This document shows positions 60,410 through 64,000 of a DNA stretch of 64,000 nt, in pieces (within the stretch, counting starts at the first letter, position 1; every line of letters starts with the position of its first letter). The stretch covers positions 447,697 to 511,696 of the forward strand of contig NZ_KB907337.1 in assembly GCF_000381985.1 (NCBI RefSeq), written 5' to 3'. The translations under genes were made by a program, and so were the position numbers. Source of the stretch: Novispirillum itersonii subsp. itersonii ATCC 12639. Lineage in GTDB: Bacteria; Pseudomonadota; Alphaproteobacteria; Rhodospirillales; Rhodospirillaceae. A model generated the notes under the pieces. The model searched no databases and was not told where the DNA came from. It saw only the letters and a program-made list of their open reading frames with translations.

Positions 60410-61426
60410 TCAGGCGTCGACCAGAATGTCGGTGTACAGTTCCGACGGATCCGGTTCCGGGCTGTTCTGCGAGAACTCGGCAGCTTCGGTGACGATCACC
60501 TTCACCTCGCGGTCGATCTCCTTCAGACCGGCTTCATCGATCGCGTTCAGCTCCAGCAGCTTGGACTTCAGCTGGTCGATCGGGTCATGCTCGGTCCGCA
60601 TCTTGGAGACTTCTTCCTTGCTGCGGTACTTGGCCGGGTCAGACATGGAATGACCACGGTAACGGTAGGTGTTGGCTTCCAGAATATACGGGCCCTTGCC
60701 GGAGCGGGCATGCTCGGCGGCCTCAAGGGCGGCGTCGCGCACGGTCAGCACGTCCATACCGTCAACCGGGGCCCCCGGAATGCCGTAGGCGGTGCCGCGC
60801 TGGTACAGGGCGGTGGAGGCCGAGGCGCGCTCGACACTGGTGCCCATGCCGTACTTGTTGTTTTCGATCACATAGACCACCGGGAGCTTCCACAGCGCGG
60901 CCATGTTGAAGGATTCATAAACCTGCCCCTGGTTGACCGCACCGTCACCCATGTAGGCAAAACAGACGCCGCCGTCGCCGGAGTACTGATGGGCAAAGCC
61001 CAGACCGGTGCCCAGCGGAATCTGCGCGCCGACGATGCCGTGACCGCCGAAGAAGCCCTTCTCCAGCGAGAACATGTGCATCGAGCCGCCCTTCCCCTTG
61101 GAATAGCCGCCGATGCGGCCGGTCAGCTCGGCCATCACACCCTTCGGGTCCATACCACAGGCCAGCATATGGCCATGGTCACGGTAGCTGGTGATGACGG
61201 TGTCAACACCGTCAAGCGCTGCGGCCTGCATGCCGACAACCACCGCTTCCTGCCCGATGTACAGGTGGCAGAAGCCACCGATCAGGCCCATGCCATAAAG
61301 CTGCCCCGCCTTTTCTTCAAAGCGGCGGATCAGCAGCATGTCGCGGTAGTAGCGGACCAGCTCTTCAGTATCCGGCACTTCGGAAGATTTTGCGGAACGG
61401 GGTTTGCGACGGGGTGTGGTAGCCAT
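60410..61426 (-). CDS. pdhA: Pyruvate dehydrogenase E1 alpha
   Basis: Thiamine-diphosphate-binding alpha subunit that decarboxylates pyruvate. The 338-residue protein has the thiamine motif [31 protein letters not shown] and the conserved [20 protein letters not shown] loop. A Lys/Arg-rich N-terminal extension ([11 protein letters not shown]) precedes the domain. GGAGGGACC precedes the ATG. It heads pdhA-pdhB-pdhC-lpdA-lipA; upstream is a 525-bp region without genes. Confidence 0.96.
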   Translation of the reverse strand: MATTPRRKPRSAKSSEVPDTEELVRYYRDMLLIRRFEEKAGQLYGMGLIGGFCHLYIGQEAVVVGMQAAALDGVDTVITSYRDHGHMLACGMDPKGVMAELTGRIGGYSKGKGGSMHMFSLEKGFFGGHGIVGAQIPLGTGLGFAHQYSGDGGVCFAYMGDGAVNQGQVYESFNMAALWKLPVVYVIENNKYGMGTSVERASASTALYQRGTAYGIPGAPVDGMDVLTVRDAALEAAEHARSGKGPYILEANTYRYRGHSMSDPAKYRSKEEVSKMRTEHDPIDQLKSKLLELNAIDEAGLKEIDREVKVIVTEAAEFSQNSPEPDPSELYTDILVDA

Positions 61427-61951
61427 GGTCCCTCCGTATCTGGGGGCTTGAGACTCAACGACAGCGTCCGGCGGGGAGCCCGCGGCGGACAGGATCTGGA
61501 TGGCCCGGCTTTCTCAGCAGACAGAGACCCCGACAGGCTTGCATTAAAAGACGGAGGATCGGTCCGAAGACGCGGTGATCCCGGTCAGGGCGAGCGTAAC
61601 GGGGCAAGCCTGCTCCAGCAGGTGCCAACACCGTCACAGTATGCGAACCGGCGTCGGTTGCAAGTCAGAAAATGCAGCTAAGTGCTTGTATCGCAATGCA
61701 CAATAATATTTTAACCGCTTTTTGGTTAAAGCGTGAAAAACCAACACTTTCCGCAAAAACCTACCCGCAGGCGAAGTAATTTTATATCCATATGGAAACC
61801 AGATCAGAAACTTATGCACAATAATCTGTGCAGTGCGGAAATTTTTATGAAAATCCTCAATCGCATCCACACAGACAGAAAAAAAACAAAACCCCGCCGT
61901 GTGGAGCGGGGTTTTAAAGATCTTCAGCGGCCCCCGAAACGGGCGGTCGAA
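61427..61951. other. 525-bp region upstream of pdhA, promoter and partly AT-rich
   Basis: 61427-61675 is GC-rich, 61680-61880 AT-rich. Contents: inverted repeat TTTAACC/GGTTAAA (61710-61730), the 12-mer ATGCACAATAAT twice (61696-61707 and 61814-61825), and the ftsB terminator. I see no gene and expect pdhA control sites here. Confidence 0.6.
61878..61915 (-). terminator. Terminator of ftsB
   Basis: AAAACCCCGC pairs with GCGGGGTTTT (61888-61915) and the minus strand continues with a long T-rich run. It lies 36 bp after the ftsB stop and separates it from pdhA. Confidence 0.92.
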
Positions 61952-62290
61952 TCACGGGGTGTCTTTTTCTGCCCCGGCGTCAGGCGGCAGCAGGATCACT
62001 TTTTCACCCGGATAGCCCATATTCAGCATCACCCGGGCGCGTTCTTCCAGAATATCGGGGTCCATCGCTTCCGGCTGCATCAGCGACACCCGGTTTTCAA
62101 GATCCTTCCGGCGGGCGGCCACGGTCTGGTGCAGGGCTTCTGCCTTGGTGATTTCCTGCCGGAGCTGCCACCAGGCGAACAGGCCACGGTCACCCTGCAC
62201 GGCGTGAAACAGGAAATATGCGACCCCAGCGGCCCCCAGCAGGGGCCCCAGCGCAGTTTGCATCCAGCGGCGGATCAGGTCATAGCTCAT
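61952..62290 (-). CDS. ftsB: Septum formation initiator FtsB
   Basis: Bitopic division protein that with FtsL and FtsQ activates septal synthesis. The 112-residue protein has a short cytoplasmic start, one membrane helix (about 12-31), a coiled coil (EITKAEALHQTVAARRKDLENRVSLM) and the C-terminal ILEERARVMLNMGYPGEKVILLP, the usual FtsB/DivIC ending. In alphaproteobacteria it normally lies next to pdhA, as here. Confidence 0.9.
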   Translation of the reverse strand: MSYDLIRRWMQTALGPLLGAAGVAYFLFHAVQGDRGLFAWWQLRQEITKAEALHQTVAARRKDLENRVSLMQPEAMDPDILEERARVMLNMGYPGEKVILLPPDAGAEKDTP

Positions 62291-62343
62291 GGGGTCAGAG
62301 GATCACGGATACAGCCCGCCGGTCAAGCCCAACCTGCGGCCTG

Positions 62344-63324
62344 TCAACGCCCCGCCCCCCAGACCTCCACCGTAAGGTGAGACACCCCACCCAGTGCGGC
62401 AAGCCGCCGGTGTACTGCCTGTACCACCTGCTCCCCCTGCCCAGCCTGTACGGCGACAGAGACCGCACAGGCGTGGTCATCAGCCCCGACGCGCCACAGG
62501 TGAAAATCATGGATCGCCTGCACGCCGTCCACAGCAGCAATGCTCTGACGGCAGTTTTCTACTAGTAGAGGATTGTCATCCGCAGTATCCAGCAACGCCG
62601 CCCCGGCATCGCGCAGCAGGCCCCACGCCCACACCAGCACCAGAGCAGCCCCGATGATGCCCATCAGCGGATCCATCCACGTCAGCCCCCAGACCTTACC
62701 GCCGAGAAGAGCAATAATTGCCAGAACCGACGTCGCCGCATCCGCCATCACGTGGGCATAGGCGGACCGGAGATTGATATCGCCCGCCCCCTGATGATGA
62801 TCATGATTATGATGATGGTCATGATGATGAGTGTGATCATGATGGTGATGGTGATGGTGCCCGGAGCCGGGACGGGACAGGATCCAGCCGCACAGCAGAT
62901 TGACCAGCAGCCCCGTCACTGCGACCGCCATCGCCTGATCGTAAAGCACCACATCCGGGCTCATCACCTTTTCGACGGACTGCACCGCCATCCCCAGCGC
63001 CACCGCCAGCAGCAGCAGGGCGCTGGTATAACCGCCCAGCACCTCAATCTTCCATGCCCCGAAAGCAAAGCGCCCCGATCCGGCAAAGCGCCGGGCCAGA
63101 GCGTAGGCCAGCGCGGATATCCCCAGCGCGATGGCATGGCTGCCCATGTGCCAGCCGTCGGCAAGCACAGCCATCGACCCGGTCAGGGTGCCGCCCACAA
63201 TCTCCGCCACCATGGTGGCGACGGTCAGGCCCAGTGCCCAGCGGGTCGCCCGCTCCGCCAGCGGAGTTCCTGCCGGAGCCGGATGGTGATGGAGCCTCTT
63301 GTCGAAAAGCTGTTCTGTCTGCAT
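62344..63324 (-). CDS. dmeF: Cation diffusion facilitator metal exporter (DmeF-like)
   Basis: Six-helix H+-coupled efflux pump of the CDF family. The 326-residue protein has the helix-2 metal motif HMGSHAIALG, the helix-5 motif HVMADAATSVL and a 22-residue His/Asp-rich loop between helices 4 and 5 (about residues 155-176), followed by a cytoplasmic ferredoxin-like domain. A divergent RcnR-type Ni/Co sensor and an RcnR-like operator in the gap suggest cobalt/nickel export, as in DmeF, rather than zinc (inference). Its ribosome site is weak. Confidence 0.88.
   Translation of the reverse strand: MQTEQLFDKRLHHHPAPAGTPLAERATRWALGLTVATMVAEIVGGTLTGSMAVLADGWHMGSHAIALGISALAYALARRFAGSGRFAFGAWKIEVLGGYTSALLLLAVALGMAVQSVEKVMSPDVVLYDQAMAVAVTGLLVNLLCGWILSRPGSGHHHHHHHDHTHHHDHHHNHDHHQGAGDINLRSAYAHVMADAATSVLAIIALLGGKVWGLTWMDPLMGIIGAALVLVWAWGLLRDAGAALLDTADDNPLLVENCRQSIAAVDGVQAIHDFHLWRVGADDHACAVSVAVQAGQGEQVVQAVHRRLAALGGVSHLTVEVWGAGR
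62791..62862. repeat. CAT/GAT/GTG low-complexity tract encoding the His-rich loop of DmeF
   Basis: Imperfect triplet repeats (ATG, GTG, GAT, reading CAT/CAC/ATC on the coding strand). They encode HHHHHHHDHTHHHDH and the rest of the metal-binding loop. Not a CRISPR or mobile repeat. Confidence 0.85.
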
Positions 63325-63351
63325 GGTACGGGTCCGGAGTATGTCGAAATA

Positions 63352-63366
63352 TACTATACCCCAGTA
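63352..63366. promoter_or_regulatory. RcnR-type operator between dmeF and rcnR
   Basis: On the minus strand TACTGGGGTATAGTA: the TACT-G-tract-AGTA layout of RcnR sites, 15 bp as in E. coli. It lies in the 68-bp divergent gap, 28 bp from the dmeF start and 27 bp from the rcnR start, so it could repress both. Confidence 0.65.
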
Positions 63367-63392
63367 TCCTATAACACAGAGACCGTCAAGCG

Positions 63393-63668
63393 ATGCCCCA
63401 TACCGTCAAAGACCAAAAGAAGCTGCTGGCCCGCGTCCGCCGGATCAAGGGACAGACAGAAGGCCTTGAGCGGGCGCTGGAAGCCGGGACTGACTGCTCG
63501 GCAATCCTGCAGCAGATTGCCGCCATCCGGGGGGCCGTCAACGGCCTGATGGCTGAAGTGCTGGAAGGCCACATGCGTGACCATCTGGGGGCGGAAGACC
63601 GCACGCCCCAACAGCGCCACGACGATCTGGAGCAGGTGGTCTCCGTCCTGCGGTCTTATCTGAAGTAA
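63393..63668 (+). CDS. rcnR: RcnR/DmeR-type Ni(II)/Co(II)-responsive repressor
   Basis: All-helical CsoR/RcnR-family sensor that releases DNA when it binds metal. The 91-residue protein keeps all four ligands known for E. coli RcnR: H3 (MPHTVK), C35 (GTDCSAILQQ), H60 and H64 (EGHMRDH). LLARVRRIKGQTEGLERALE is the family DNA-contact helix. It is divergent from the DmeF-type exporter. FrmR-type formaldehyde sensors lack H3/H60/H64, so a nickel/cobalt role is preferred. Confidence 0.93.
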   Translation: MPHTVKDQKKLLARVRRIKGQTEGLERALEAGTDCSAILQQIAAIRGAVNGLMAEVLEGHMRDHLGAEDRTPQQRHDDLEQVVSVLRSYLK

Positions 63669-63682
63669 AATCCGGCCCCAGA

Positions 63683-63718
63683 TACTCCCCGGGGTATACA
63701 ACATACCCCCGGGGAGTA
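63683..63718. repeat. Palindrome downstream of rcnR with TACTCCCCGGGG core
   Basis: Arms TACTCCCCGGGGTAT (63683-63697) and ATACCCCCGGGGAGTA (63703-63718) match except for one extra C, around ACAAC. Each arm itself has a CCCCGGGG core. There is no T-tract. It lies in the 58-bp space between the rcnR stop and the convergent tag gene. Confidence 0.65.
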
Positions 63719-63726
63719 CCCGATGG

Positions 63727-64000
63727 TCATCGCGGGCGCTGAAATAGCTGCCGCGCCTGTTCTGCCGCCTGTCGCCCGGTACAGCCGGGCACATGGTCGT
63801 TAATCAGCCCCATCGCCTGCATAAAGGCATAGACCGTGGTCGGCCCGACAAAGGCCCAGCCCCGCTTTTTAAGATCCTTTGACAGCGCGACGGAAGCCGG
63901 AGACGTGCTTTGCGTCTGGGGCTCCCCCAGATCCTCCGCCTTCGGCTCAAACCGCCAGATATACGCGGCCAGTGACCCCTCTGCCTTCACCAGCTCACAG
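63727..64000 (-). CDS. tag: DNA-3-methyladenine glycosylase I (partial)
   Basis: Removes 3-methyladenine from alkylated DNA. Only the C-terminal 90 residues are in the window; the frame continues past base 64000. GSLAAYIWRFEPK, SVALSKDLKKRGWAFVGPTTVYAFMQAMGLINDHV is the Tag family ending, with the zinc-binding His in NDHVPGC and the Cys in PGCTGRQ. The true start lies beyond the window. Convergent with rcnR. Confidence 0.93.
   Translation of the reverse strand, partial: CELVKAEGSLAAYIWRFEPKAEDLGEPQTQSTSPASVALSKDLKKRGWAFVGPTTVYAFMQAMGLINDHVPGCTGRQAAEQARQLFQRPR

Noticed and set aside
62791-62862. CRISPR-like repeated tract
   Set aside because: Triplet repeats inside the dmeF coding frame that encode a His-rich loop; no spacers.

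Overview
The window is ordinary, densely packed chromosome from a GC-rich (low to mid 60s % by eye) alphaproteobacterium. The gene orders nrdR-ribD-ribE-ribB-ribH-nusB-thiL, pdxJ-lepB-rnc-era-recO, rpoZ-RSH and ftsB/pdhA-pdhB-pdhC-lpd-lipA, the lipoyl domain on E1-beta, the GapR/DUF2312 protein and the arginyl/leucyl transferase Bpt together point to Rhodospirillales or a close relative. MotA/MotB indicate a flagellate cell. I assign no genus. I recognise no rRNA, tRNA, CRISPR array, prophage or insertion sequence.

Region 1 (1-10 kb, minus strand): nrdR, a riboflavin operon (ribD, ribE, a ribB fused to a degenerate ribA domain, ribH), nusB, thiL, a FliL-like membrane protein and a membrane pyrophosphatase cut by the window edge, with rpiB and glyA upstream. 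Region 2 (10-13.3 kb, minus): a three-gene valine-degradation operon (acyl-CoA dehydrogenase, 3-hydroxyisobutyryl-CoA hydrolase, 3-hydroxyisobutyrate dehydrogenase). Region 3 (13.5-23 kb): metY-hemB, an alpha/beta hydrolase, a GntR/FCD regulator with an aldehyde dehydrogenase, a flavin reductase, motA-motB and bpt. Region 4 (23-28 kb): a TRAP transporter with two tandem near-identical DctP binding proteins converging on dctQ-dctM.

Region 5 (28-38.5 kb): parC, recO-era-rnc-lepB-pdxJ (acpS missing from its usual place), an OmpA-type porin, gapR, and a YbdK-type ligase with an N-formylglutamate amidohydrolase-family protein. Region 6 (39-55 kb): pyk, a secreted hypothetical, dapA-smpB, a molybdopterin-domain protein, a family-5 uracil-DNA glycosylase, a NYN-domain protein, folK, rpoZ, a full-length RSH alarmone enzyme, a soluble lytic transglycosylase, a bactofilin/M23 peptidase pair, pgpA-pncC and a Coq10-type START protein. 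Region 7 (55-64 kb): the pyruvate dehydrogenase operon with lpdA and lipA, ftsB, a cobalt/nickel efflux pair (dmeF and an RcnR-type sensor, divergent) and a 3-methyladenine DNA glycosylase cut by the window end.

I did not find an obviously new multi-gene system. The best leads are mostly non-coding: TGTATACA palindromes at the GntR gene and at two TRAP transporter sites; a match to the RcnR operator in the dmeF/rcnR gap and a second large palindrome just behind rcnR; a perfect hairpin spanning the metY stop codon next to the hemB ribosome site; and two large intergenic hairpins, without T-tracts, between convergent genes (50882-50956 and 54511-54563). Coding oddities are the RibA domain without zinc cysteines, the missing acpS, the duplicated dctP and the near-identical lipoyl domains of pdhB and pdhC.
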